Below, one piece after another: positions 40,892 through 51,002 of a DNA stretch of 64,000 nt. How positions within the stretch are numbered: position 1 is the first letter of the stretch; each line of letters begins with the position of its first letter. A program made the translations under genes and the position numbers. Source of the stretch: Oleoguttula mirabilis (Eukaryota > Ascomycota > Dothideomycetes > Mycosphaerellales > Teratosphaeriaceae); assembly GCA_035135055.1 (NCBI GenBank), contig JAVFHQ010000027.1:248001-312000 (forward strand), in the 5' to 3' direction. The notes under the pieces are model-generated. The model was not told the DNA's origin. It did not search any database and saw nothing but the letters and a program-made list of their open reading frames with translations.

Positions 40892-41899
40892 ATGGCTTTC
40901 TTCCCTACCACATACTTCTACACTCTGCTGATCTGGTCGATCTTTACCACCGGTACGCTCGCACAAGAGACCTGTTGGTATCCCGATGGCACGACGCAAG
41001 CACCGGGAGACACTCCGTGCAGCCCAGGTAGCTCCTTTACAGCCTGCTGCGGCTCGAACGCTTTCTGCCTGGATAATGGCCTATGCTACTCCAAAGGAGC
41101 AGTAAGTCGCGGGAGTTGTACGGACCAGAGCTGGGGTGGCGGAGGCGCCCAGCTATGCGGTCCTGGCACGGCTAGTAAGCCTCCCTTACGTACAGTTCCA
41201 TACGCGTCGTTACATGCCGTCTCGTTCGGCGCCTACTAAGAAGTGCTTGTGGACTGCTCCGAGTCCGAGGGTTGCCTCGTCACGATGTGCGACACTAAGA
41301 AGCTGAAGTTCGCATGCGGCGGATATTACGTATGTGACAACGGCACCACCTCCCCCATGGTTGGCGGCGGGCAAATCCTTCTACGAGCAGCGCAGGTGAC
41401 CGCATTGTAGTCCGGAACCCAAGCTCTGACGATATCGCCATCGACGACGCTTCAGGTGGTGGACGATGCGAACAGTAGTAGCGCGACGCACACGAATACC
41501 GGTTGCACCGCAACGGCAACTATGACCACGACATCGACATCCACGGCGACAGCGAGTGCTATACCTAACAGCAATGGTGCCGGATTCACGGCCGGTCAAC
41601 TTGCTGGCACGGGCGCTGGGATCGGTGTGCCTCTCATATGTGCACTTTTGGGTGCCGCTTTTGTTATTCATAGACAGCACAAACGTCTCAAGGCGCTGAT
41701 GTCTCCGAAGACGTCGCCGTCTCCGCCTCTCCAGTGGAAGGATGACATGTCGCAGTCACAGCGACCGATGCGGCAACACTATCTGCCCGTCCAACAGCAA
41801 GGATCGTCTCCGGGGCAAGTAGCAGAGGTTTCCGATGCTAGCCAGCGACTAGAAATGGATTCTGCAAAGGATGCACAAGAACTGGACGTTAGGCGGTGA
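40892..41899 (+). CDS. Cys-rich type I membrane protein, unknown function
   Basis: Proposed exons 40892-41174, 41241-41329 and 41411-41899, with introns of 66 and 81 bp, give 286 residues. A signal peptide covers about residues 1-24 (MAFFPTTYFYTLLIWSIFTTGTLA). A Cys-rich ectodomain follows (ETCWYPDG, FTACCGSNAFCLDNGLCYSKG, GSCTDQSWG). The third exon encodes a Thr/Ser-rich stalk (TATMTTTSTSTATASA), one membrane span (GAGIGVPLICALLGAAFVIH) and a basic/Pro-rich cytosolic tail. This layout resembles fungal wall-sensor-like surface proteins. The acceptor of intron 1 could be 41240 or 41243, and intron 2 is the least certain because the skipped DNA also reads as YYVCDNGTTSP. Confidence 0.65.
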
Positions 41900-42557
41900 T
41901 GCAACGTTTTTTGCCTGACAAGTGGGTACTGAGTATCATATTCACTAGATCAAGCTTTAGTACAAAGAACAACGGTACGCTCGACGCCGACGCATCAATG
42001 ATCACGACCGGGACCGGGACCTGGAGTGGGTAGTAGTAGACGATCTGGAGATTCATGGAGCTTCGACTCGTGCGTATCATATTGCCTTCTACTCCAGCAG
42101 TTCCCACCGAGTGACGCACATTATACACTTCGCATCCACCACTCTGTCCGCATCTTCTTTCGTCGACTAGGCGAATCTTTTATCCGCGCTGTCTCCGTCG
42201 TTACAAAGCCAAACGCCCCCAGCTTCGCCTCCAGACCTGCTGTCGGCCTTCATGACGGCAAGCAGCAACGATGGTTGTGCCAGTAGCTGCTACACGCCAA
42301 CCTGCTTGATCAGAATCGCGGGAAGCAGCAGCGGAGATCGTTGAGCTTCCTTGCAGAGGGCGGATTCTTCCATGTAAGCAGTGCCAAGGGCAAGCAGGCC
42401 CGAGATGGCACGGCCAGCATCCGTGTACTCCTAGGAGCATGGTCGAGGACGAGAAGCATAGGCCTCTGGAACTACGAAGTGCGAAGAGGCCGCCGATTGA
42501 GGCCTCGCCGCCCCAGTCTTTCTTGTCACTGAATGCCGCCACCAATCGATGCCCGAA
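41900..42557. other. Intergenic region between convergent genes
   Basis: This 658-bp gap lies between the membrane protein stop and the stop of the tRNA-guanine transglycosylase. It has short frames only, none recognisable. Confidence 0.45.
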
Positions 42558-43870
42558 CTAGGCCATGAGATCCACGCCGACTCCACCCAGTGCATCTACG
42601 GCCCACTGAGGGTACTTGTTCTTGTCGCCAGCATAGAGCTTGCCAAAATACGCCCTCAAGAACGAGGGATAGCGCTGCTCAACGATCGATTCTCTCGCTT
42701 GCCTAACGAGATCAAGCAGATGGTGCACGTTGTGCATGCTCAGCAGATGCGCGCCCGCCGTCTCCTTTGCAGCCGTGTGATGAATGTAGGCCCGCGTGAT
42801 GCCCAGCCCGCCCTCGGAAGGCGGTCGGCAGCACGTGCACTTGCAGCCGTCTTCCACTGGTCGGAAGTCATAGGCATATGAGGCGTGCCGTAAGTTGAAG
42901 ACGCCGGTACTGGTGACCGCGTTGCCGAAACGTGCGGTACGTGTCGGCCACACGCAGTCGAACATGTCTGCACCCAAAGCGATCGAGACGAGAATGTCTT
43001 CCGGGTAGCCGACGCCCATCACATAGCGCGGCTTGTTGTCTGGTAGTAGACTGGTGCACGTACTGACGACCTTGCAGTACTCCGCTTTTGCTTCGCCACC
43101 ACTCAGGCCACCAATGGCGATGCCTGGCGTATCTCGAGCTACCATCTCCTCGCAGCACTCTCTGCGCAAGTCAAGGTCAAGGCCGCCCTGGATGATACAA
43201 AAGAGGTTCTGCGAGTGTGGCTTTTCGTGTGCTGCTATGCAGCGGTCTAGCCAGCGGACTGAGCGATGCATAGCTTCTTCGATTCGGGCATGGTCCGGTG
43301 AGGTAGTGGCTATCACATCGTCGAGCTGCATGATGATATCCGAGCCGATGGAGTTCTGTAACGAGATGGAGTGCTCCGGTGTAAGTAGCATAGGCGTCCC
43401 GTCATGCGGGCTAAGAAAGCGCACACCGTCTTCCGTGACTTGTGCGAGCTTCAGCAGAGACACCATCTGGAAGCCTCCGCTATCTGTCAGGATGTTGTGC
43501 GGCCATGACTGCAGCTTATGCGCTCCGCCGATTGCGTCTAAAGTCTTCTGCCCAGGCTTAAGACCTAGGTGGTACGTGTTGTTCAGACAGAGCCGGCAGC
43601 TGGTCTCTTCAAGTTGCTTGGGCGTCAGGCCTTTGAGGGAGCCTTGCGTAGCCACTGGCATGAACATGGGCAGCGAGACAGGGCCATGAGGGAGTTGAAG
43701 CGTCGCGGCGCGAGCTTTGGTGGTCTGGCCGACGTATTAGCATGGCTACTGCTACTACTCGGCGCGGTGGCACAAACCGAGCATTTCGTGACAAGGTCAA
43801 ACTTCAATGCAGACGGCCGAGGCCGTAGGACCATGTCCTCTGGTACCGACAGGCCCGACAGACCCGACAT
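42558..43870 (-). CDS. QTRT1: Queuine tRNA-ribosyltransferase catalytic subunit
   Basis: Exons 43870-43778 and 43724-42558 with a 53-bp intron (GTTTGT donor, CTAATAC branch, GGCCAG acceptor) encode 419 residues. The junction gives FDLVTKCS-TTKARAATLQ, the usual TGT opening. DSGGFQ begins at Asp112, the nucleophile region GADMFDCVWPTRTARFGNA has Asp287, and the zinc ligands CKCTCC start at Cys325 with a His further on. The enzyme exchanges guanine-34 for queuine in GUN anticodon tRNAs (Asp, Asn, His, Tyr), using salvaged queuine. It needs a non-catalytic partner subunit that is not in this window. Confidence 0.95.
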
Positions 43871-44154
43871 GGCGGAGATCGAGTGAGGTTCAGGTACCGG
43901 GATTGCGGAGCTGTCTAGCGGAGAAAAGTTCTCCCGCCATGAGTATGGACATTCAGACTGTTCGGTCTTCAGACTTCCACTTAGACACGACATCAGGAGG
44001 TGGGAGCACAGTAAACAGCCAAGACGCGTTAAAGTGAACGTGCGCGTTGAACGATAGGATGGTAAGCTGTTGGCGGACGGTTTGATAATAGCACCTGCCG
44101 AGGATAGTAACTGTTGATCAAACACACGTATATACCTTCCGCAGCCGTTGCGCA

Positions 44155-45292
44155 TCAGAAGATCAGATCCCACACGACCAAGAACGAGCAAAAGGCCGCT
44201 GTCGCCACGAACAATGCCCGCGCCGTGCTTCTTCTCTCACTCGCCCTCTTGAGCTCCTTGTTACCCTTCCCCAAATTCTCGGTCGTCATGTACGAATCTT
44301 GGACAAGCTGATCAATGTGCTCCTGCTGCACCTGGATGTTTACTGTTAGTGTGCTCTGAAGCTCGCTGATGTCCATAATGCTGCGCTCGGCTGCGTTGAG
44401 CTGATCGAGTTGGCTGTTGTAGTGCTTGAGCATCTCGCTGTTCTCCTCGGCGAAGAGTTGCTGTTGCTCTTGTGTGAGCTGCGGTTCGCCAGCCGCTGAC
44501 TGTGAGGAGGGTTCGTCGGGGAGGCCGTTGGTCAGGCCTGCGGACTGGCGTTTGCGCCTCGGGCTCGTAGGCGTCGGTCCAGCTTCATCTTGGGCGTATG
44601 GTATGCCACCTGCCATCCTTGACTTGTATAGCACAGACTTGGACTTCTCCACCTCGCGCATAAGGCGAACTTCCATCATGTCGCCCTGCACCCTGCCTGC
44701 CTGTTCCAGTTTCTGCTGCAGATTCATGAGCACGCTCTCCCTGTGCGCAGCCACCATCTTCCGCTCCGCGTCCTCTCGTTCCTCGTCAGGTGACTTGGCC
44801 GTCACGGCGCCTCCTGCTGCCCATCTCCCTAGCGCCCCCAGCCCGCCTTTTGCGCGCTTTCTCAGGGCTACAGAATCTGCGGCCTGGTTACGCACATCTT
44901 CCACCTGCTTCAGTTGCGTGATCTTGCCATTGAGCTGCCGTAGGAGCTGCTTGGACTCTGCATCGATGGCATCACGCTCTTTGTCGGTCAGCGGTCTGCC
45001 ACGATCATGGCTGTCGTTCCCACCGAGCTGTCGTCGGCGTGGAGGCGGTGCGGTAGAGAGGTAGGCGGGCCTGATCGAGCGTAGCTCTTGGGTGAGGTCT
45101 GTTATGCGAGAGTTCTACATAACAAGGTCAGGCTGAGGACCGGTCAATGTAAACAGATTGGGGGCTACGTACGATGCTGTGCGCTTCGTGCAGGAAGCTG
45201 TTGATCTTGTCCAGATCATACTGCCTTTTCAGGACCGGCTGAGCGCCCCTCGCTTTGAGGCAGACATTGAAGTCTGGCGTGATGTCCGCCAT
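44155..45292 (-). CDS. UFE1: ER t-SNARE Ufe1 (syntaxin 18)
   Basis: Exons 45292-45173 and 45114-44155 with a 58-bp intron (GTACGT...TGTAG) encode 359 residues. Exon 1 supplies MADITPDFNVCLKARGAQPV, which matches the syntaxin-18 N-terminal domain, and continues as HEAHSI-NSRITDLTQEL. The SNARE helix lies near the C-terminus (SELQSTLTVNIQVQQEHIDQ, DSYMTTENLGKGNKELKRA) and ends in a single membrane anchor (ARALFVATAAFCSFLVVW). Ufe1 receives Golgi-derived COPI vesicles at the ER with Sec20, Use1 and Sec22, and also supports ER membrane fusion. The single-frame model starting at 44904 would miss about 110 N-terminal residues. Confidence 0.93.
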
Positions 45293-45723
45293 GTCGCATC
45301 AATAGTCCTGTCCCTTGTCACCCTCGTGTTTACCTTGCGGTGCCAACCAGCTACGCACCTCGGCCGCTCGGCGTCACTGCACAAGCTAGCTGGCCGAACT
45401 CTCGGCGACGTCGGCCAGCACGTGGCCAATCACAACGCCAATTTCCAGGCTGACGTAGCGGCAGATCTGCCCGAACCTTATGTGTGCGATAACGGCGAGC
45501 TTCGGGCAACAGACAGGCGCGGGATGCCGGCACCGCACCACATCATCGGCGGCGGCATCGTGCTCTTTGCAGGGCGAGTGAAGATGTTTCTTCGATATCG
45601 CTCAACGCGCCGGCAGTACCCCGTTGTCTCCAGTATGTATATGTACCTAGTCGCCTCTCTAATGTATAAGTACCTAGGCGCCTCTCTAGAGTACCCTCTG
45701 GTAACTGGCTCCCTGGAGAACGG
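45293..45723. promoter_or_regulatory. Divergent UFE1/MFS promoter region
   Basis: This 431-bp gap separates outward-reading genes. A 27-bp direct repeat lies just before the transporter start (listed). Confidence 0.5.
45638..45690. repeat. 27-bp direct repeat upstream of the MFS gene
   Basis: Two near-identical copies carry gtacctag(t/g)cgcctctct with an exact 27-bp period; the gtacctag cores are at 45643-45650 and 45670-45677. A partial third (gtaccctctgg) begins at 45691. They end about 33 bp before the ATG, so they fall in the leader or core promoter. Confidence 0.8.
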
Positions 45724-47562
45724 ATGATGAGCGCGAAGATGTTCCCAGCCCTACAGCAGCAAGAAGGACGGCAGGATGAGGGAGCAGCTGAGAAGGATGG
45801 CATTGAGGGGACAATAGAAGTCTCGGACTCACGGGACGATGAGAAGGATATCGAGGAGAGACGGGATGTAGAGTCGATACGGTCCGGACAATCTACATCC
45901 TCAACATCTACACGGACAGACCACGAAAGACAGCATGTGCAAGATGCCGAGCCACGCGACCTCGAGTCGCTACAGACAATCACAACCAACTCGCCACCCT
46001 TCTCGATCTTCACGACCAAGCAGAAGCGCTTCATCGTGTTCATGGTCGCCATGGCCGGCTTCTTCTCACCCTTGTCCGCCAACATCTACTTCCCGGCCCT
46101 CAACACCCTGGCCATTGACTTCGATGTCTCGTCAGCCACCATCAATCTAACCCTCACCACGTACATGATCTTCCAGGGCCTCGCACCTACGATTTTCGGC
46201 GACTTGGCAGATATGGCGGGTCGGCGGCCGGCCTACCTGATCGGATTCGCCGTCTACATTGGGGCTTGCATTGGCATTGCTTGCTGCGACAGCTTCGCTG
46301 CTCTCTTGATTCTGCGGTGCCTGCAGTCGTCTGGCTCGTCTGGTACCATTGCTCTTGGCTCTGGTGTCGTGGCTGATATCGCCACCTCTGCCGAGCGCGG
46401 CGTCTGGATGGGCTGGGCCACCTCAGGACCCATGGTTGCACCAGCCCTCGCTCCAGTGCTTGGCGGTATATTCGCGCAGTTTCTGGGATGGCGCTGGATA
46501 TTTTGGTTTCTCGTCATCGCCGCTTGCTGTTTCGTCGTGCCACTCGCTCTAACCTTCCCGGAAACAGGGCGCAATGTCGTCGGTAACGGCTCCATCGCAC
46601 CGCAAGGCTGGAACATGTCCCTGCTGAACTACCTCCAAGTCCGCAAAGCTCGGCGTGAAGTTCAGCCTTTGGAGCGTACTGTGACCCGCGACTCGCAGCG
46701 AACAGCCCAGCAAGCGCTTGCGAAAACGCGCAAGTTGCGCATTCCAAACCCGCTGAACTGCGTGTCCGTCATACTCGAGAAAGACGTCGCCTTGCTGCTA
46801 TTCTACAACAGCCTGGTGTACTGCGCCTTCTACGACGTCATGGCTTCCGCGCCTCAACTGCTAGCGGAGATATACGGCTACGACGCGCTGCAGATAGGCC
46901 TTTGCTTCCTGCCTTTCGGATGCGGATGCTTCTTAGCTCCTACCATCAGTGGCAAGCTGATGGACTGGAACTTCCGCCGTACTGCTCGGAACATCGGATA
47001 TGTGATCGTCAAGGGGAAGTCAAATGACCTTAGGAACTTTCCGCTGGAACGGGTAAGGATCGGTGTGGTGGTCCCCATGGTGATCATCGGCGACGCAGCG
47101 TTACTGTGCTACGGCTGGGTGATGCAAGTCGAGACGAGTCTCGCGGCACCTCTGGTGCTGATGTTCATCATGGGCTTGACGCTGACGGGAGCTTTCAATG
47201 CTATGAGCGTCATGGTGGTCGACCTGCACCCGCTGTCACCAGCTACCGCGACAGCGGCGAACAATCTCGTGCGGTGTTTGATGGGTGCCGGTGCTACGGC
47301 TGTCGTCATCTACATGATCGATGCTATGGGTAGAGGCTGGTGCTTCACCCTCGTCGCGGGAGTGGTGGCGGTATTCAGCCCGATCTTATGGGTGCTAGAG
47401 AAATGGGGTCCGCAATGGCGGGAGGCGAGGAGGGTGCGTGTAGAAGCTGCCAAGGCCAGGGGTGACCGCGCAGTGGATGTGGAGAAGGAAGCCTCTGGTG
47501 ATCCCTCGATACCCGTCGATGCTGCTTCTGTTGTTAGGGAGGAGGAGAGGCAGAAGCGATAA
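45724..47562 (+). CDS. MFS transporter, DHA1 drug/polyamine type
   Basis: Intronless 612-residue transporter. A hydrophilic acidic N-terminus of about 95 residues precedes twelve predicted spans. The first span is followed by PLSANIYFPALNTLAIDF, and the loop 2-3 motif is FGDLADMAGRRPAY, a good MFS signature (GDxxDxxGRR). The loop in the middle (residues about 295-345) is long and basic, and the C-terminus is charged. The SANIYFPAL opening is characteristic of fungal DHA1 H+-antiporters (Qdr/Dtr/Tpo-like). It is probably a plasma-membrane exporter, with the substrate unknown. No biosynthetic genes adjoin it. Confidence 0.92.
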   Translation: MMSAKMFPALQQQEGRQDEGAAEKDGIEGTIEVSDSRDDEKDIEERRDVESIRSGQSTSSTSTRTDHERQHVQDAEPRDLESLQTITTNSPPFSIFTTKQKRFIVFMVAMAGFFSPLSANIYFPALNTLAIDFDVSSATINLTLTTYMIFQGLAPTIFGDLADMAGRRPAYLIGFAVYIGACIGIACCDSFAALLILRCLQSSGSSGTIALGSGVVADIATSAERGVWMGWATSGPMVAPALAPVLGGIFAQFLGWRWIFWFLVIAACCFVVPLALTFPETGRNVVGNGSIAPQGWNMSLLNYLQVRKARREVQPLERTVTRDSQRTAQQALAKTRKLRIPNPLNCVSVILEKDVALLLFYNSLVYCAFYDVMASAPQLLAEIYGYDALQIGLCFLPFGCGCFLAPTISGKLMDWNFRRTARNIGYVIVKGKSNDLRNFPLERVRIGVVVPMVIIGDAALLCYGWVMQVETSLAAPLVLMFIMGLTLTGAFNAMSVMVVDLHPLSPATATAANNLVRCLMGAGATAVVIYMIDAMGRGWCFTLVAGVVAVFSPILWVLEKWGPQWREARRVRVEAAKARGDRAVDVEKEASGDPSIPVDAASVVREEERQKR

Positions 47563-48036
47563 TGTAGGTCCGGGTAGCATGCTTCTCGTTGTCGTCTGCG
47601 TGGTCAAGTGTTAGCATGAGATACCCTTCAATTCTTTCAATGCAGCCGCGGTGGCACTCACGGTCGCATCCCATGCCCTCGTCCGGGAGGTGTCCATGGT
47701 GCTGGCACGCCGCATCAATACCAGGTGTCGTGTGAAAGCACGATCAGATTTCTCTACGTGCTTCAGCCACGATGTACTGTTCCAGGTTATACATCGGAGC
47801 AAGGGCGGGACTGATGTTGGTGGAAAGTGTTGATGACAACCGAGGCAGTGCTACGTACGTACAGCATGCCGGGAAAGATGAGGAAGCCCTCGCATTCATT
47901 GTCAATGCACCCATTATCCTCTGAGGAAGTCACCCCACCCCCATAGGCCCTCAATCACCCATCGATGCTTGCTGACCGCGATGGCTCTACCAAGGCGCTG
48001 ACCTTAGTGTGCGACGCACCGGTCACCACAGCACCC
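47563..48036. other. Convergent 3' region, no gene seen
   Basis: This 474-bp gap lies between the stops of the MFS gene and the HSPA12-like gene. It contains only short frames. Confidence 0.45.
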
Positions 48037-50047
48037 TCATCTGAACGTTGCCGTGGCCTTCCCGTACACCACACCGTCAACACGGCAGTCAAAGCGCAGA
48101 CCACCACTCTCAATCTGCATGCCCACTTTGTAGTCCAATCGATCATAGCGCTCGCCGCTTGAGTTGGTGAGCTCCTTCCATAGATGCTTTGGCACTGACT
48201 GCAGGTTGACGACCATCTTGCAGACAACCCGGGTTGCTGAGCCCGGAGCTGAGCTGTACACCGATGGTGCAAAATTGTCGTCGCAAATGATGAGCTCATC
48301 GGTCACGGTCCTGCTCGCACCCAACGCGAAGCATCTGTAGAATGGGAACAGGATCGGCTGCGTTGAACACACCGTATCGCCCTTGGCGATGTACCACCGC
48401 ATCTCGTTCGTGGCATGCCAGCACTTCTCGAGGTCGTCCCAGACTTTGCGGCCGACATCGTGGATCCCGGCGACAAAAGCAGTGTTGCACTTCACTCCGT
48501 AGTGGCGGCGAGCCTTGCGATGGAGAACGAGCTCCGTACCCTCCAGACGGCGGAGTACTGCGCCTCTCACGACCGCAGTCCATGCGTTGACGGGCTGCAT
48601 GACCTCGAGGCCTTGCTCACCACCGGAGAAGCGATTGCGAAGGCATTTGAGCAGGCACTCTGACTGCCCGAAGCCACCCACGAGAATGAGACCTTTGGCC
48701 TTGTGTCCCATTGCATGCAACTCGCCCAGTTGGCCTTCGATCAGCCCAACGATGTCCTCAATGATCGGCCTGAACAGCGACCCGACATCGGCCGATGTCA
48801 TGCGCATGAAGCCCTGCTCGATGCCGCTCTCTCTGCTGTCCGACACTCCAGGAAACGGAATGTTGAAGACTGCCTGCTCGGAAGGATTGAAGTTGCGCTT
48901 GACGTAGTCTTCAAAGTACTTCAACGCCATCAACCAGCTCCTCGGCTTCGTTTGACAGATGTCGCTGAAGTTGGCGTCTCCGAGCTTGCTGCGAACGAAC
49001 TGCCGGAATCGCTCATTAAGAAGAGCGGCTCCACAACAGCCACCGCTGCCCGGCACCATCTCTTCAAGGCGCAGTGGGGTCAACTGCTTAATCCCGTAGG
49101 TGATGAGGTCGACCGTCCCACCGCCCGCGTCAACGACCACGAAGTTGTGTCCGATTGTGAGATGGCTTGGTTGAATCACTTGCAGCGTGTAGACTGCAGC
49201 AGCTTCAGGCTCGGAGATGAGCTTGATGTCGTCGCCCATGCCAGCTGCCTCCGCAGCCTTGAGCGTAGCATCTTTGGCGGTATCGGACCAGACCGCAGGC
49301 ACCGTGAGAACGACTTGGTGCTTCGTGGTAGCAATGAACTGCTCTCCGTAACGCCTGGCGAGGATCTCTTTGGTGTGTGTGAACAGCAAGCGCAGGTACT
49401 CAGTCACTGCTGTCCCGACATTCTTTCCGGACGCTGTCAACTGATTCTTCATGTCTTCAATCGAGACGTAGCTCGGAATCGGCTGGTGAGGGTCCAGAAA
49501 GAGCTTGAGGCAACGGAGACGCTGCTCGTCGGGGCGGATCTGGAAGCCCCATCGGGTATGACCAGCGTCGGCAGGATCGGTTGTGTCTGCCAGCTGGGCA
49601 ACGTCGAGCTTGGTGTTGAAGGCATCAAAGGCGAACGTATCTCCCGGAAAGCTGGATTGACCGCCGTTAAGCGGAAACTGGGTGAAGCGGAGACGACGGT
49701 CATCATGACCATCGAGACGCAAGCGATGCGTGTCGGGAGTTGCGGCGCTGCTGCCTTGACCATACGTCACCTCGGACGGGACCTTGTCAGATGTGATGTT
49801 GTTGCCGCCTGGCCATCTGTTGGGTGTCAGTGGCACGCTCATAGCCTGGCGTTACCAAGACCTACGTTTTGATCACGGCAATCTCGTCCGGTGCTTCGGG
49901 GTTGGCGCTGTACGCCGCGGCCGCACTGAAGGATGCTGTCAGCTACTTCTGTTACCACGTTCAGGGGCACTGCAAATCGTACCCAGAGAATGTCGTGCCG
50001 AAGTCGATGCCTATCACAAGCGTGTCTGACGGAGCTTTGCGATCCAT
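48037..50047 (-). CDS. HSPA12-like Hsp70-family ATPase
   Basis: Exons 50047-49983, 49925-49866 and 49816-48037, with introns of 57 and 49 bp, encode 634 residues. Phosphate-1 motif GIDFGTTFSG is at 13-22, phosphate-2 is VDAGGGTVDLITY and the adenosine motif is LVGGFGQSECL. The actin-like ATPase fold is complete, but the C-terminus is a short beta region (RYDRLDYKVGMQIESGGLRF) rather than the Hsp70 substrate domain and lid, which is the HSPA12 pattern. After FSG the usual VAWAYS reads AAAAYS here. Client and role are unknown in fungi. The open frame upstream of ATG 50047 was not used, since the family starts close to the phosphate-1 motif. It is head to head with a coiled-coil gene. Confidence 0.88.
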
Positions 50048-51002
50048 GGTGGCTGTGAGCTGTGTGAAGCAGGAATAAATGAGTAGGAAAGCTTGATGGT
50101 CGAGCGAAGACTTTGTGAGCTGGAAGACGTGCAGAGGAGCGAAGGTCCGCTGGTGCTGGAACTTGCAGATCCTGCACGGAAGAGTGGCGATCGAACTCAA
50201 CCGAACACGCCGCTGTTTTTTGTCAAGCATGTGATCAAGCATGTGACCGCGTCAAGCATGTGACGGTGCTCGGGATGGGCGCTCGGGTCTCTTGGGATAG
50301 TTGCCGTCGGACCCATGAGACGCTGGTTTGATGTATTTGCCTCCTACTTCGTAAGGTTTACATCATGGCGAACAGGCGGCTAACCAAAACGGCCATTGCT
50401 TCAGAACATCTACCATGGCGATGATTCACGATCAGACACACGGCTGTAAGTGTGACATGTGGCGTTTCAGCCAAACAAACGCCCAGCTTCATCAACACTA
50501 CCCTGTCTACACCATGCGACTACAAGTCTGGCCAACATTGCATCGGCGACAGTTTGACGCTCCCGGTAAACCATGGTCCGTGACGAATGCGCCCTATTGT
50601 CTGCTGGTTACCAAGGGATGCATCGGCCACGGTATGCACATGCGGCGCTTGTTGTTAGTGATCAGTAGCCTCCATTGGTCGACTCAGTCCCATACCCTTG
50701 CGAATGAAGTCAACGGTCATGCAGGTGCCTGCATCAACAATGCAAACAACACGTGCAGGGGGCACGTGGACCAACTCGGACCCCGGTGTGGATGCATAAC
50801 TTGACCAATCCTGGCCCAACCTATTCCAGGTCTGACATGTGAAACGAAGTTGTGCTTGCTGCCAAGTCCGACCGAACGGCCCTCCGGGTCGTTCACCACT
50901 GTCACTGTCTCTGAATCTCAGCTTGCCTGTGACATACCCTCCGATCCACGATCAGCCCACGCCATCTTTGCCTCATCTGGCTTCAACGACACCGTGGCAA
51001 CG
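50048..51002. promoter_or_regulatory. Divergent HSPA12-like / coiled-coil gene promoter region
   Basis: This 955-bp gap lies between two outward-reading accessory genes. Near its left side it has three copies of a 12-bp repeat (listed). No coding gene is supported. Confidence 0.45.
50223..50263. repeat. 12-bp motif repeated three times
   Basis: The motif tcaagcatgtga occurs at 50223-50234, 50235-50246 and 50252-50263, about 180-215 bp upstream of the HSPA12-like ATG. It could be a binding-site cluster or a simple slippage product. Confidence 0.85.

Noticed and set aside
48703..49872. A 389-codon plus-strand frame opposite the HSPA12-like gene
   Set aside because: It overlaps a clear Hsp70-type ATPase frame. 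Long antisense frames opposite Hsp70 genes are a known artefact of codon bias.
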